Below the pieces are notes generated by a model that did no database searches, was not told the DNA's origin, and saw only the letters and a list, made by a program, of their open reading frames with translations. Below are positions 42,970-52,011 of a stretch of DNA of 64,000 bases, piece after piece. This DNA comes from Bacteroidetes oral taxon 274 str. F0058 (GTDB lineage Bacteria; Bacteroidota; Bacteroidia; Bacteroidales; Paludibacteraceae). A program made the position numbers and the translations under genes. Within the stretch, counting starts at the first letter, position 1. Each line of letters begins with the position of its first letter. The DNA is taken from assembly GCA_000163695.1 (NCBI GenBank), contig GG774889.1, positions 750,515-814,514 on the forward strand, read 5' to 3'.

Positions 42970-43938
42970 ATGAAGAGAATAGCAATAGTAGCCGGAGGCG
43001 ATTCGTCGGAATGTGAGGTATCGCTCAGAAGTGCCGACGGCATAATGTCTTTTATCCCTGATGATTACGAAAAATATATCGTTACCATAATAGGCAAAAA
43101 GTGGGAGGTTCACCTGCCCGACGACCGAAGAGCTCCGATAGACAAAAACGATTTTTCGTTTGTGGCGGACGGTAAAAAGTTCACATTCGATTTTGCATAT
43201 ATCACCATACACGGCACACCGGGCGAAAACGGGATACTGCAAGGGTACTTCGACCTGATAGGGATGCCGTTCTCTTGCTGCGACGTGTTGGCTTCGGCAC
43301 TGACGTTCAATAAGTACGTGTGCAACTGTTTCCTGAAAAATTTCGATATAAACGTAGCTGAGTCTGTTTTGTTGCGAACTAATCAGGTGGTTGATAATGA
43401 AAGTGTTGTGCGTGAGCTTGGTTTGCCGCTCTTTGTGAAGCCCGCTGCCGGAGGTAGCAGTTTTTGTACTACTAAGGTGAAGTCGAAAGATATGCTACAA
43501 CAGGCTATCGAAGAGGCTTTTGCAGAAGCAGATGAGGTTATTGTAGAGAGTTTTGTCGATGGTACCGAAGTTACCTGCGGTATGTACAAGACCAAGGGCA
43601 AGACAGTGATACTGCCTCTTACGGAGGTCGTCAGCAAGAACGAGTTCTTCGACTACAACGCCAAATACAACAATCAGTCCGACGAGATAACGCCGGCACG
43701 CATATCCGACAAACTGACAGAAGCCATTAAGCAAACCACGGCACAAATTTATGAACTGATTGCCGCCAAAGGTATCATAAGGGCAGACTATATAATAGAG
43801 CCTTCGGGTAGGATAGTGTTGCTCGAGGTGAATACTACACCCGGTATGACACCGCAGAGTTTTTTGCCTCAGCAGATTAGGGCAGCAGGTATGGATATTG
43901 CCGAAGTGATGAGAGATATTATAGAGGATAGCTTTTAG
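42970..43938 (+). CDS. ddl: D-alanine--D-alanine ligase
   Basis: 322 residues. An ATP-grasp enzyme that joins two D-Ala molecules for peptidoglycan. Motifs: AIVAGGDSSECEVSLRSA, HGTPGENGILQGYFDL, PLFVKPAAGGSSFCTTKV, EVTCGMY and EVNTTPGMTPQSFLPQQ. It supplies the dipeptide that MurF adds; the D-Ala comes from alr (25664-27196). Intact and full length. Confidence 0.96.
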   Translation: MKRIAIVAGGDSSECEVSLRSADGIMSFIPDDYEKYIVTIIGKKWEVHLPDDRRAPIDKNDFSFVADGKKFTFDFAYITIHGTPGENGILQGYFDLIGMPFSCCDVLASALTFNKYVCNCFLKNFDINVAESVLLRTNQVVDNESVVRELGLPLFVKPAAGGSSFCTTKVKSKDMLQQAIEEAFAEADEVIVESFVDGTEVTCGMYKTKGKTVILPLTEVVSKNEFFDYNAKYNNQSDEITPARISDKLTEAIKQTTAQIYELIAAKGIIRADYIIEPSGRIVLLEVNTTPGMTPQSFLPQQIRAAGMDIAEVMRDIIEDSF

Positions 43939-43980
43939 GTTGTATTTGTCGATTTTTTTGTTTTTTAATAATTTAATTCG

Positions 43981-43988
43981 TAACTTTG
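43981..43988 (+). promoter_or_regulatory. -7 promoter box of the polyprenyl synthetase gene
   Basis: TAACTTTG, 33 bases before the ATG at 44022. Confidence 0.6.
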
Positions 43989-44021
43989 TGGCGTTTTTTA
44001 GTATTATCAATCAAATAATTG

Positions 44022-44978
44022 ATGAGTTTAGATATAGAAAATAGCATACGGCGTATCGATTGGCATATAGACCCTGTAAGTCTGTATAAACCAATAGAAT
44101 ATACTTTGGATAGCGGAGGTAAGCGACTTCGCCCGATGCTTGTGGCTATCGCCTGCGAGATGTTCGGTAAGTCGTCGGAGACGGTAGAGAATGCTGCCGT
44201 AGCGATAGAGATTTTTCATAACTTCACCCTTCTGCACGACGATTTGATGGACGATTCGCCCACCAGACGCAACAAGCCGACAGTTCACGTGAAATGGAAT
44301 GCAAATACTGCGATACTATCCGGTGATGCAATGCTGATAAAGGCGTACGAGTTTTTGGCAAAAATACCCGAAAAATATTGGGCTAAAGTATTGCCCGTTT
44401 TTACACAGACAGCCTTGGAAGTATGTGAAGGACAGCAGTTCGATATGGATTTCGAGACAAAAGACAACGTTACTATCGACGAATATTTTCGTATGATACG
44501 ACTGAAGACTGCCGTTTTGCTTGCCTGCTCTTTGAAAACGGGAGCTATTATTGCTGATGCTTCCGAACGAGACCAGCGACTTATCTACGATTTGGGTATC
44601 GCTATCGGTATGGCTTTTCAGCTCAAAGACGATTATCTCGATACTTACGGTACGTTCGAGACACTCGGCAAACGTATCGGAGACGATATATTGTGTCGCA
44701 AGAAGACGTTCTTGCTACTGACGGCACTGAACAACGCTGACGGCAATCAGAGAGAGCATCTGAGGACGATTCTAAATTCGACATCGATAGCCGATGACCG
44801 TAAAATAGCAGAAGTAACCGAGATATACAATCGGTTGAATGTGGCTAAGATATGCGAAGAAGAGATAAACCGTTATTACTGCGAAGCAGGCAAACTGCTC
44901 GCCGAGATATCGGTAGCGGACGAGGCAAAGACAGATATTAGAAATTTAATTAATAAACTTAAGATTAGAGAAAAGTAA
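44022..44978 (+). CDS. Short-chain polyprenyl diphosphate synthase
   Basis: 318 residues from MSLDIENSIRRI; a TTG one codon earlier is a less likely start. It condenses isopentenyl diphosphate with allylic diphosphates. The first Asp-rich motif is LLHDDLMDDSPTRR and the second is FQLKDDYLD. The bulky LL before the first motif suggests a short product (C15-C20), but chain length cannot be fixed by eye. A second, longer-chain synthase lies at 57511-58482. The next gene starts 25 bases after its end. Confidence 0.9.
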   Translation: MSLDIENSIRRIDWHIDPVSLYKPIEYTLDSGGKRLRPMLVAIACEMFGKSSETVENAAVAIEIFHNFTLLHDDLMDDSPTRRNKPTVHVKWNANTAILSGDAMLIKAYEFLAKIPEKYWAKVLPVFTQTALEVCEGQQFDMDFETKDNVTIDEYFRMIRLKTAVLLACSLKTGAIIADASERDQRLIYDLGIAIGMAFQLKDDYLDTYGTFETLGKRIGDDILCRKKTFLLLTALNNADGNQREHLRTILNSTSIADDRKIAEVTEIYNRLNVAKICEEEINRYYCEAGKLLAEISVADEAKTDIRNLINKLKIREK

Positions 44979-45003
44979 CCTTTACTCAAAATACTCCAAA
45001 CAA

Positions 45004-45900
45004 ATGCCATACAGACGATTACCCAATACAGATATTGCTCGTATAAACGCTTTGGAAGTGGTTGTCGAAATCAAACACACAGGTTTTCGAGACATTGCAC
45101 TGTCGCAAGACCTGCTTACCGCTGCCGAAAGGCAGTTGATTGTACTGCGTAACTCGCACGACCTGCACAGGCAGGCGGTAAAAATGTGGCAAGAAAACAA
45201 TCAAAAATACAGAGAGATAATAAAAAATCTTACGGCATATATTATCGACTTCGTAAAGGCGTACAATGCTGCAATAGAGCGTGGCGAAATAAACCCCGAC
45301 AGTCGTGTATATTACCGTATGACAGACGCCTCGTTGCCCGTCTTTAATTCCGAAGAAGATATTTTGGATTGGGGGCGGCGATTGAGCGACGGCGAACAGA
45401 AACGCATTCTTGCGGGCGGGGCACCCGTTACAAACCCCACAATAGCCAACCTGAACGTATATTATGACAAATTTACCGACCTTAACTTCAACCAGAAGAC
45501 CAAGCTCGGTTATATACAGCACACCAAGACCAAACTTGCTCAAGAACGTGAGAATGCAGACACTCTCATCAAAGAGCTTTGGAACAGTATCGAAGCTACT
45601 TTTGCTCATCTACCCGAAGACGAACGCCTCGATAAGTGTAGAGAATACGGCGTTGTATATTATATGCGTTCTAACGAAAAGAACAGCGCCGAGACCTCCG
45701 ATGGCGTGCCCTGCGAGCAGGAGTATCTCGCTCCGTTGACGGCAGACTGTATCGATGCCGACCTACATCAATATTACGAACAAGATGTGGAGAAGATAGA
45801 ACGTATCGAGCCGTCGAAAGCGGCAGAGCACGTCCGCCAAGTTGCGGCACGCAAATACCTTAATCCCAAAGAGATGGAAATTCCCTTCGACTTCGACTGA
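45004..45900 (+). CDS. Hypothetical helical protein
   Basis: 298 residues, no signal peptide or membrane segment, so cytoplasmic. Predicted mostly helical by eye, with long amphipathic runs (ALSQDLLTAAERQLIVL, MWQENNQKYREIIKNLTAYI, YIQHTKTKLAQERENADTLI). There are few cysteines and no catalytic motif I can name. It starts 25 bases after the polyprenyl synthase gene and has no promoter of its own that I can see, so it is probably co-transcribed. Function not recognised. Confidence 0.75.
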   Translation: MPYRRLPNTDIARINALEVVVEIKHTGFRDIALSQDLLTAAERQLIVLRNSHDLHRQAVKMWQENNQKYREIIKNLTAYIIDFVKAYNAAIERGEINPDSRVYYRMTDASLPVFNSEEDILDWGRRLSDGEQKRILAGGAPVTNPTIANLNVYYDKFTDLNFNQKTKLGYIQHTKTKLAQERENADTLIKELWNSIEATFAHLPEDERLDKCREYGVVYYMRSNEKNSAETSDGVPCEQEYLAPLTADCIDADLHQYYEQDVEKIERIEPSKAAEHVRQVAARKYLNPKEMEIPFDFD

Positions 45901-45936
45901 TGTCGTAGAGACGAACCTATTATGTAAGGTCTTGAG

Positions 45937-46944
45937 CTACACGTAGATTACTTCACGTTCGAGCGATATGCCGAACTCTGACAGCACGCTTTTTTCGATA
46001 TTGTCGGCAAGAGCTATCACTTCGTCGGGGGTAGCGCCACCGTAATTGACCAATACCAATGGTTGTTTGTCGTATGCTCCCACATTACCGTAGCGTATGC
46101 CTTTGAAGCCACACCGCTCTATGAGATACGCTGCGGGTATCTTTACCTCTTCTTCCGATATGTCGTAATGCGGTATATCGCAATACTTCCGACGTAGGTC
46201 TTCGTAGTAGCTTCGGGTGCAGTAGGGGTTTTTGAAAAAACTGCCTGCGTTGCCCAATACTTTCGGGTCTGGGAGTTTGGCGTTACGGATATGTATCACT
46301 GCCTGACGGACGTCGTATATAGATGGCTCTTTATTGTCGGCAAGTTCGTTGCGGAGAGCGGCGTATTCGATGTTTGGCTTGGGATTCTTGGTCAGACATA
46401 TACCGACGTAGACAACGATGTATTGCCCTGCAAGAGCGGTCTTGAAGATACTGTTGCGGTAGCCGTACATACACTCGGCAGCAGTGAAGGTACGTCGTTT
46501 GCCGGTAGCTATCTCTATGGTATCGACTTTTGTTATCAGGTCTTTTATCTCTGTGCCGTAAGCTCCGATGTTCTGTATGGCGGCAGCTCCCACCTCGCTC
46601 GGTATGAGCGATAGGTTTTCCAGTCCGCCGATGTTATGTTCTACTGTGTAGCGGCACAGGTCGTCGAAGACGACGCCCGAGCCTACACGCAGTGTTATGC
46701 TGTCGTCTGTCTCGTCTGTTACGGATATGTCTTTGATGGACGAATGCAATACCGTACCTGCAAAGTCGCCCGTGAAGAGCAGATTGTTGCCTCCTCCGAT
46801 GTGTAGAAGAGGAGTGTCGTCGGCGTTGTTATGTCGCAGAAAGTCGATAAGCTCTGCCTCTGTGGAGTAATCCACGAAGGTATCTGCTTCGATGTCGAAC
46901 CCGAAGCTATTGTGTGGTAGAAGCGAGTAATTATGTTTTTTCAT
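45937..46944 (-). CDS. murB: UDP-N-acetylmuramate dehydrogenase (MurB)
   Basis: 335 residues from MKKHNYSLLPHNSFG; an ATG two codons earlier is also possible. An FAD enzyme that reduces UDP-GlcNAc-enolpyruvate to UDP-MurNAc. The FAD domain shows LLHIGGGNNLLF, GVVFDDLCRYTVEH, GGLENLSLIPSEVGAAAIQNIGAYG and YRNSIFKT. The catalytic serine is in GNAGSFFKNP, followed by an insert as in type I MurB. Last gene of the yecH-like/bcp/murB run. Confidence 0.95.
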   Translation of the reverse strand: MKKHNYSLLPHNSFGFDIEADTFVDYSTEAELIDFLRHNNADDTPLLHIGGGNNLLFTGDFAGTVLHSSIKDISVTDETDDSITLRVGSGVVFDDLCRYTVEHNIGGLENLSLIPSEVGAAAIQNIGAYGTEIKDLITKVDTIEIATGKRRTFTAAECMYGYRNSIFKTALAGQYIVVYVGICLTKNPKPNIEYAALRNELADNKEPSIYDVRQAVIHIRNAKLPDPKVLGNAGSFFKNPYCTRSYYEDLRRKYCDIPHYDISEEEVKIPAAYLIERCGFKGIRYGNVGAYDKQPLVLVNYGGATPDEVIALADNIEKSVLSEFGISLEREVIYV

Positions 46945-46962
46945 CTGCACAAGACCGTATTC

Positions 46963-47421
46963 TTATAAACCGAGTATCTGATTGCCGTGCGTAGCGGTTT
47001 TTATCTCGCGAGGAGTAAATATTTTTTCGATAAATCCCTGCTCGTCGATAATGAATGTAGTGCGTAACATTCCCATATACTTCCTGCCATACATCGACTT
47101 TTCGCCCCAAGTGCCAAACTGCTCTGCCAGAGTCTTTTCCGTATCTGCCACGAGGTCGAAGGGGAGTTGGTGGCGTTCGATAAACTTTGTGTGCGACTGT
47201 CTGCTGTCGACGCTGACGCCCACTACCTCGTAGCCTTTTGCACGCAGCTCGGCGTAGTTGTCTCGCAAACTGCAAGCCTCTGCCGTGCAACCCGATGTAT
47301 TGTCTTTCGGGTAGAAATAGAGTATCAACTTACGCCCGCTGTAGTCGCCGAGCTTTATCTCTTTGCCATCTTGCGATATGCCCAATATCTCGGGGGCTTT
47401 GTCGCCTACTTTTAGTGCCAT
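46963..47421 (-). CDS. bcp: Thioredoxin-dependent thiol peroxidase
   Basis: 152 residues. A peroxiredoxin of the BCP/PrxQ type that reduces hydroperoxides using thioredoxin. The peroxidatic cysteine is C45 in NTSGCTAEAC and the resolving cysteine is C50, the spacing of atypical two-cysteine members. Other motifs: ILYFYPKD and RTTFIIDEQGFIE. TrxA at 35379-35693 is a likely reductant. It is 18 bases upstream of murB. Confidence 0.95.
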   Translation of the reverse strand: MALKVGDKAPEILGISQDGKEIKLGDYSGRKLILYFYPKDNTSGCTAEACSLRDNYAELRAKGYEVVGVSVDSRQSHTKFIERHQLPFDLVADTEKTLAEQFGTWGEKSMYGRKYMGMLRTTFIIDEQGFIEKIFTPREIKTATHGNQILGL

Positions 47422-47436
47422 TGTCGTTTTATTTTT

Positions 47437-47718
47437 TTAGTGATGATGATCGTGGTGATGTCCGTCTTCGTGTCCGTTGCACATTGTCATTGTCGGGTCT
47501 AGTCGGAGACTGCCGTCGTGAGATACTATTATCTTGTTGCGGCTTGTGAGGAACGGTACCACTTCGTCGATACCGAACGGCGTACCGGAGCACGCTACAA
47601 ACCGTACATCATTGCCGAGATTTGCCTTTATGTCGGCATTCATCTCTTCGATGCTGTTGTATCCGCCGGTACGTTGAAAAAGAAATAGTACCTCGTGTAT
47701 ATGCTTTACGTTATTCAT
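47437..47718 (-). CDS. YecH-like (DUF2492) protein with a His-rich tail
   Basis: 93 residues. The core (IHEVLFLFQR, MNADIKANLGNDVRFVACSG, GIDEVVPFLTSRNKII) matches YecH/DUF2492 putative metal-binding proteins. The last 13 residues, NGHEDGHHHDHHH, are histidine-rich and would bind Zn, Ni or Cu. One cysteine lies in the core (ACSG) and one in the tail (TMCNG). It is first in a run with bcp and murB, 15 bases before bcp. A metal storage or chaperone role is inference. Confidence 0.75.
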   Translation of the reverse strand: MNNVKHIHEVLFLFQRTGGYNSIEEMNADIKANLGNDVRFVACSGTPFGIDEVVPFLTSRNKIIVSHDGSLRLDPTMTMCNGHEDGHHHDHHH

Positions 47719-47769
47719 TTTAATATGTTTTTTATTCGATTAATTAATTATATGTTCATTTTGTGCCGC

Positions 47770-47777
47770 CAAAGGTA
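47770..47777 (-). promoter_or_regulatory. -7 promoter box of the yecH-like/bcp/murB operon
   Basis: The minus strand reads TACCTTTG, 52 bases before the start at 47718. Confidence 0.6.
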
Positions 47778-47940
47778 ATAAAAACTTTTGATTTATGTGA
47801 GGGTGAGTCGTTAAATCGTTTAATTGTTAATCGTGTAATTGTTTAAACGAAGGTGTTTGATTTTAGGTGTTATTTTTTGGGGGTTGGGTTTGGGTGTTGG
47901 GGCAAATCATTATTTGTCTGTTACCTGGCGGTGCGAAAAA

Positions 47941-47970
47941 ATAAAGGCGAAACCTATGTCTCGCCTTTAT
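47941..47970 (-). terminator. Hairpin after the LRR protein gene (copy 1 of a repeat)
   Basis: ATAAAGGCGA (47941-47950) and TCGCCTTTAT (47961-47970) form a perfect 10-bp stem around a 10-base loop. A copy differing at one loop base is at 52081-52110. It lies 34 bases after the LRR gene stop, beyond a short heptad array. Confidence 0.75.
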
Positions 47971-47998
47971 CCTAAAACCTAAAACCTAATACCTAATC
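47971..47998. repeat. Short heptanucleotide array (4 units)
   Basis: CCTAAAA, CCTAAAA, CCTAATA, CCTAATC. It directly joins the hairpin at 47941-47970 and lies five bases beyond the LRR gene stop codon. Same family as the 13-unit array at 52111-52201. Confidence 0.85.
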
Positions 47999-48003
47999 AA
48001 CCC

Positions 48004-50850
48004 CTATTTTTTAAACATTCTTGCCGTTTTGCCGTCGGCTATCACCGTATAGACGCCTGCGGGCAGGTGCGACAGGTTTATTCTGTCGGTATCGGAGGCG
48101 TGGGCTACCTCCTTGCCGTAGATGTTGAATACACGTATGTTGCGTATGGGGGTATCGGTAGCTATGTGGAGGATGTCCGCTACGGGGTTCGGGTATATGA
48201 CTATGCCTGCTGCCTCTGACGCTTCGTCGAGACCTGTACCCGCTTCCATAAAGACTACCTCTATCGTTACGGGCTCGGAGATGGCGAATTTATAGTTGTC
48301 GGGGATAGCCTGTCCGTTGAGGGTAAGGCTTTTTAGCTTGAAGCCTGCGTCGGGAGCGGTTTTTACCGTAAGCTCTGTGCCGTACTCTACCGAGTTGCCC
48401 GAAGAGACGGTCTGAGTACCGTTTTTCACGGTAAGTGTACCGCCTGCCGATTGGGTGTAGGTAACCGTGTATTTTACTTTGCTAAAGAATGCCTCTACCT
48501 TGCTATTGTCCTCTACCGTAAAGCTAAGCCCCGAGATACGAGTGCCGTTTACACAAATGCTATCGAGTTTGTAGTGTTGGTCGGGGGTAGCCTCTATGGT
48601 AAGTATGGTCTCGTCTTCTACGGTGCTACCCGAGGCTATCTCTTGGGTACCGCTCTTTACCTTCAATGTGCCGTTGGCAGGCTGATTGTATGTAATAGTA
48701 TGGTATACATCTGCTATTATCGGATTGAACTCTTTCCATACATATGCAGCTCGGTAAGCTGCTTTTGTGCCGCGAGGTACTATCAGTTTTACTCCATTCA
48801 ACGTAACTCCGTTGAACTCACTTGCGCCTACCTCAAGCGGTGTCTGCCAACCTACGGTAACGGATTTAAGTCCCGTACAGCCTGAAAAAGTATAAGCCCC
48901 GATAATCGTTACACTGTTTGGGATAGTGATAGAAGTAAGTCCTGTACAGCCTGAAAAAGCCCCAATATCTTTAGGAATAAAAAAAATATTACTACCTATA
49001 CTCGTTACACTGTTTGGGATATTGATAGAAGTAAGCCCTGTACAGCCTGAGAAAGTACCATATTCAATTTTGGTTACACCGTTTGGGATAGTGATAGAAG
49101 TAAGTCCGCTACAGTCCTTAAAAGTATTTTTACCCACAAACCTTACTCCATTTGGAATATTTATAGATGTAAGTCTCGTACAGTTTTCAAAAGCTCCTTT
49201 ATCATAAGAATCGATTTTCTCGCTACCGATACTACCGATAGAGTCTAATGCGGAAGGTAGAGTGATAGATGTAAGCCCGCTACAGCCTTGGAAAGTACCG
49301 TTTTCAATTTTGGTCACACCACTTGGGATAGTGATAGATGTAAGCCCGCTACACTTGCAAAAAGCATCCTCCCCTATACTCGTTACACTATTTGGGATAT
49401 TGATAGATGTAAGTCCTCTACACCAGCCAAAAGCTCTCTCTCCGATACTCGTTACACCGTTTGGGATAGTGATAGAGGTAAGTCCTTTACAGCCCGAGAA
49501 AGTATCGCCCTCAATTTTGGTTATACCGCTTGGGATATTGATAGAAGTAAGTCCGCTACAGTCTTCAAAAGCATAATGTCCGATACTCTTTACACTGTTT
49601 GGAATATTTATAGAAGTAAGTCTTCTACAATCGAAAAAAGCACCCCTTCCAATACTCGTTACACTATTTGGAATAGAGATAGAGGTCAGTTCCCTACAGC
49701 CCGAGAAAGTACCGTTTTCAATTTTGGTTACCCCGTTTGGGATATTGATAGAGGTCAGTCCTGTACAGCCTTTAAAAGCACTCTCTCCGATACTCTTTAC
49801 ACTGCTTGGGATAGATATATACTTGATTTTTGAACATCCCTGAAACGATGAACTACAAATAGTAGTCGACCCATCGGCAATAACTACTGTATCGATATTG
49901 GAGTAGACACCAAAATTGTCTTTAAAACTAATATGTCCGGGAATTGTAGCATACCGAAGCCCGTCACAATCGTAAAAAGCACTCTCTCCGATATTCGTTA
50001 CGCTGCTTGGGATAGTAATAGAGGTCAGTCCGCTACAGCCTTTAAAAGCACTCTCTCCGATACTTATAACACTGCTTGGGATAGTAATAGAGGTCAGTCC
50101 GCTACAGCCTGAGAAAGTACTGCCCTCAATTTTGGTCACACCGTTTGGGATAGTAATAGAGGTAAGTCCCGTACAACCGTAAAAAGCACTCTCTCCGATA
50201 TTCGTTACGCTGTTTGGGATATTGATAGAAGTAAGTCCTTTACAGCCTGAGAAAGTACTGCCCTTAATTTCGGTCACACCGCTTGGAATATTGATAGAGG
50301 TCAGTCCGCTACAGCCCGAGAAAGCACCTTTCCCAATACTCGTTACACTGCTTGGGATAGTGATAGAGGTAAGTCCGCTACAACCGTAAAAAGCCCAAAT
50401 TCCGATACTCGTTACACTATTTGGGATATTGATAGAAGTAAGTCCGCTACAGTCTTCAAAAGCATAATGTCCGATACTCTTTACACTGTTTGGAATATTG
50501 ATAGAGGTCAGTCTGCGACAGCCGTAGAAAGTACTGCCCTCAATTTTGGTTACACCGTTTGGGATATTGATAGATGTAAGTTCCGTACAACCGTAAAAAG
50601 CACCACCGCCGACACTCGTAACACTATAAGTATTGCCTCCGTTTGCTACCGTGGCAGGGATAGTTATAGCTCCTGTGGGTTCGTTGTTATAATAAGGATA
50701 GTCTGAGTTTTCCGGTACCACGGCTACCTCTCGCTTTGCGGCATCGGTGATTTTGTAAAATAGCTGCCCATAAGTGAAGTCGTACTGCTTAGCTACGAGG
50801 GTGCCGCTTGCCAACACAAGCCCCAGTACTATGAGGGCTACTCTCTTCAT
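48004..50850 (-). CDS. BspA-like leucine-rich repeat surface protein with T9SS tail
   Basis: 948 residues from MKRVALIVLGLVLASG, a signal peptide ending near LVAKQ; an ATG five codons earlier also exists. Residues about 70-700 are some 25 LRR_5 (TpLRR/BspA) repeats of about 23 residues on the pattern FSGCTGLTSINIPNSVTSIG, many nearly identical. Two related beta-rich repeats follow (ANGTLKVKSGTQEI..., AGGTLTVKNGTQTV...). The last 70 residues (IVIYPNPVADILHI, VFNIYGKEV, LPAGVYTV) are a T9SS C-terminal sorting domain. It is expected to be secreted and fixed to the cell surface, where BspA-type proteins bind host matrix or other bacteria. Confidence 0.93.
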   Translation of the reverse strand: MKRVALIVLGLVLASGTLVAKQYDFTYGQLFYKITDAAKREVAVVPENSDYPYYNNEPTGAITIPATVANGGNTYSVTSVGGGAFYGCTELTSINIPNGVTKIEGSTFYGCRRLTSINIPNSVKSIGHYAFEDCSGLTSINIPNSVTSIGIWAFYGCSGLTSITIPSSVTSIGKGAFSGCSGLTSINIPSGVTEIKGSTFSGCKGLTSINIPNSVTNIGESAFYGCTGLTSITIPNGVTKIEGSTFSGCSGLTSITIPSSVISIGESAFKGCSGLTSITIPSSVTNIGESAFYDCDGLRYATIPGHISFKDNFGVYSNIDTVVIADGSTTICSSSFQGCSKIKYISIPSSVKSIGESAFKGCTGLTSINIPNGVTKIENGTFSGCRELTSISIPNSVTSIGRGAFFDCRRLTSINIPNSVKSIGHYAFEDCSGLTSINIPSGITKIEGDTFSGCKGLTSITIPNGVTSIGERAFGWCRGLTSINIPNSVTSIGEDAFCKCSGLTSITIPSGVTKIENGTFQGCSGLTSITLPSALDSIGSIGSEKIDSYDKGAFENCTRLTSINIPNGVRFVGKNTFKDCSGLTSITIPNGVTKIEYGTFSGCTGLTSINIPNSVTSIGSNIFFIPKDIGAFSGCTGLTSITIPNSVTIIGAYTFSGCTGLKSVTVGWQTPLEVGASEFNGVTLNGVKLIVPRGTKAAYRAAYVWKEFNPIIADVYHTITYNQPANGTLKVKSGTQEIASGSTVEDETILTIEATPDQHYKLDSICVNGTRISGLSFTVEDNSKVEAFFSKVKYTVTYTQSAGGTLTVKNGTQTVSSGNSVEYGTELTVKTAPDAGFKLKSLTLNGQAIPDNYKFAISEPVTIEVVFMEAGTGLDEASEAAGIVIYPNPVADILHIATDTPIRNIRVFNIYGKEVAHASDTDRINLSHLPAGVYTVIADGKTARMFKK

Positions 50851-50871
50851 TGTATTTTTATACATAATAGG

Positions 50872-51642
50872 TTATTGTTTTATTTGTTGTTTATTATTAA
50901 ATACGTTATCTCTAAGAAACTGCGTAAAACGCTCTTTGGCACTTAGTTTATCTTTGCCGTGCTTGCGATTCCACCAATTGTGTAATGGTGATGGGTGCGC
51001 AAAGGCTGCAAATACTACCGATGGAAATTCTTGTTTAAAGCCTTTACATTCTTTTTTAAAAACACCGTACGACTTTTTACTGAGAAATACTACATATTCG
51101 GGATTTAGTATATCTATCACCTTCCGAAGTGTCTTGGCTGCAATCTCTCTATCTATAGGTTTGTCCTTTATAGACTCCATTTCCTTAGCCGGACGCAGAT
51201 AGAAGTTGTAGCCCGCACAGTAGCGGAACGGGTCTTCGCCTTTGGGTATAAACTCCTTAAAGACATTTGCTACATTGGCGAAAGTGCGACTCTTGCGGTC
51301 TCTGCCGTCGGGGTGCATCTTACTTGCAAAGTTCCATTCTCGGAGGTGTTCTTCCTTCTTGCCTTTACGAAACTCTTTCAACTTATCGATATCCTCCTGC
51401 GGAGTGTCGAAATACCACTTCGCAGGCGACTTTACAGCTTCGATACTCTCTTTGTACGAAGCATAATAGCTCTCCCAGATGAGGAGTATCTTTTTACTAT
51501 CGCCGTATCCCTTGGCTATGTAGGGTACGAAATCGGGGAAACGTTCGAAGACGGCAAACCCTCTCTTGCTTCCATCTACTTCCACTTCGATTTTCTCTTG
51601 CTTCAATTGCTCCTTGAGCTGCTGCTGTACATCTTTTGTCAT
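50872..51642 (-). CDS. Protein with uracil-DNA-glycosylase-like features
   Basis: 256 residues, cytoplasmic. The stretches KILLIWESYY, RTFANVANVF, AGYNFYLRPA, EYVVFLSKKSYGVFK and AFAHPSPLHNWWNRKHG follow the order of motifs in the UDG fold, including the HPSP stretch in the motif 2 position. Normal UDG catalytic residues are not obvious, so it may act on something else or only bind nucleic acid. The N-terminal 30 residues are charged and coiled-coil-like. It is 21 bases upstream of the LRR gene and may be co-transcribed with it. Family assignment is tentative. Confidence 0.65.
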   Translation of the reverse strand: MTKDVQQQLKEQLKQEKIEVEVDGSKRGFAVFERFPDFVPYIAKGYGDSKKILLIWESYYASYKESIEAVKSPAKWYFDTPQEDIDKLKEFRKGKKEEHLREWNFASKMHPDGRDRKSRTFANVANVFKEFIPKGEDPFRYCAGYNFYLRPAKEMESIKDKPIDREIAAKTLRKVIDILNPEYVVFLSKKSYGVFKKECKGFKQEFPSVVFAAFAHPSPLHNWWNRKHGKDKLSAKERFTQFLRDNVFNNKQQIKQ

Positions 51643-51660
51643 AACATTTTTATTTTTTTA

Positions 51661-51864
51661 TTAATTCACTAATTTGCTACCTGCCGCCCACACCGAGAGA
51701 GACACGCCGAAAGCCGCACGGCGAGCAGTGCCTGCGGTATATGTTGTTAGTTTTGAATCGTGAACAATTGCAAAAGAGAAAGATAAAGCGATAGTCGACA
51801 GGGGATTATAGCTGTGTATAGCACTGCCGTAGCTCTCTGTCGATGTCTTAGTATACTGTTTCAT
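51661..51864 (-). CDS. Possible small protein upstream of the UDG-like gene
   Basis: 67 codons beginning MKQYTKTSTESYGSAIHSYN. It lies between the -7 box at 51895-51902 and the UDG-like gene, in the same direction, so it would be transcribed. The composition is ordinary and no motif is seen. It could equally be untranslated leader with a chance open frame. Confidence 0.25.
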   Translation of the reverse strand: MKQYTKTSTESYGSAIHSYNPLSTIALSFSFAIVHDSKLTTYTAGTARRAAFGVSLSVWAAGSKLVN

Positions 51865-51894
51865 CTGCCTATGAAAAGTATTTTATTCTGCGTG

Positions 51895-51902
51895 CAAAGT
51901 TA
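51895..51902 (-). promoter_or_regulatory. -7 promoter box upstream of the UDG-like gene
   Basis: The minus strand reads TAACTTTG. The UDG-like start is about 250 bases downstream, leaving either a long leader or room for the small frame at 51661-51864. A possible TTG lies at 51925-51927, 22 bases upstream. Confidence 0.55.
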
Positions 51903-52011
51903 ATAAAATTTTATAAACAAAAAACAATAGTTAAATTTTTTGCACCCCACACAGCAAAAAGTAAAATTTTGCAGAACGGGAAAAACTCAATTATGACCGG
52001 CAGTGCGGAGC

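Noticed and set aside
49288..49833. Plus-strand frames inside the LRR gene
   Set aside because: They are repetitive shadows of the LRR repeats on the opposite strand.
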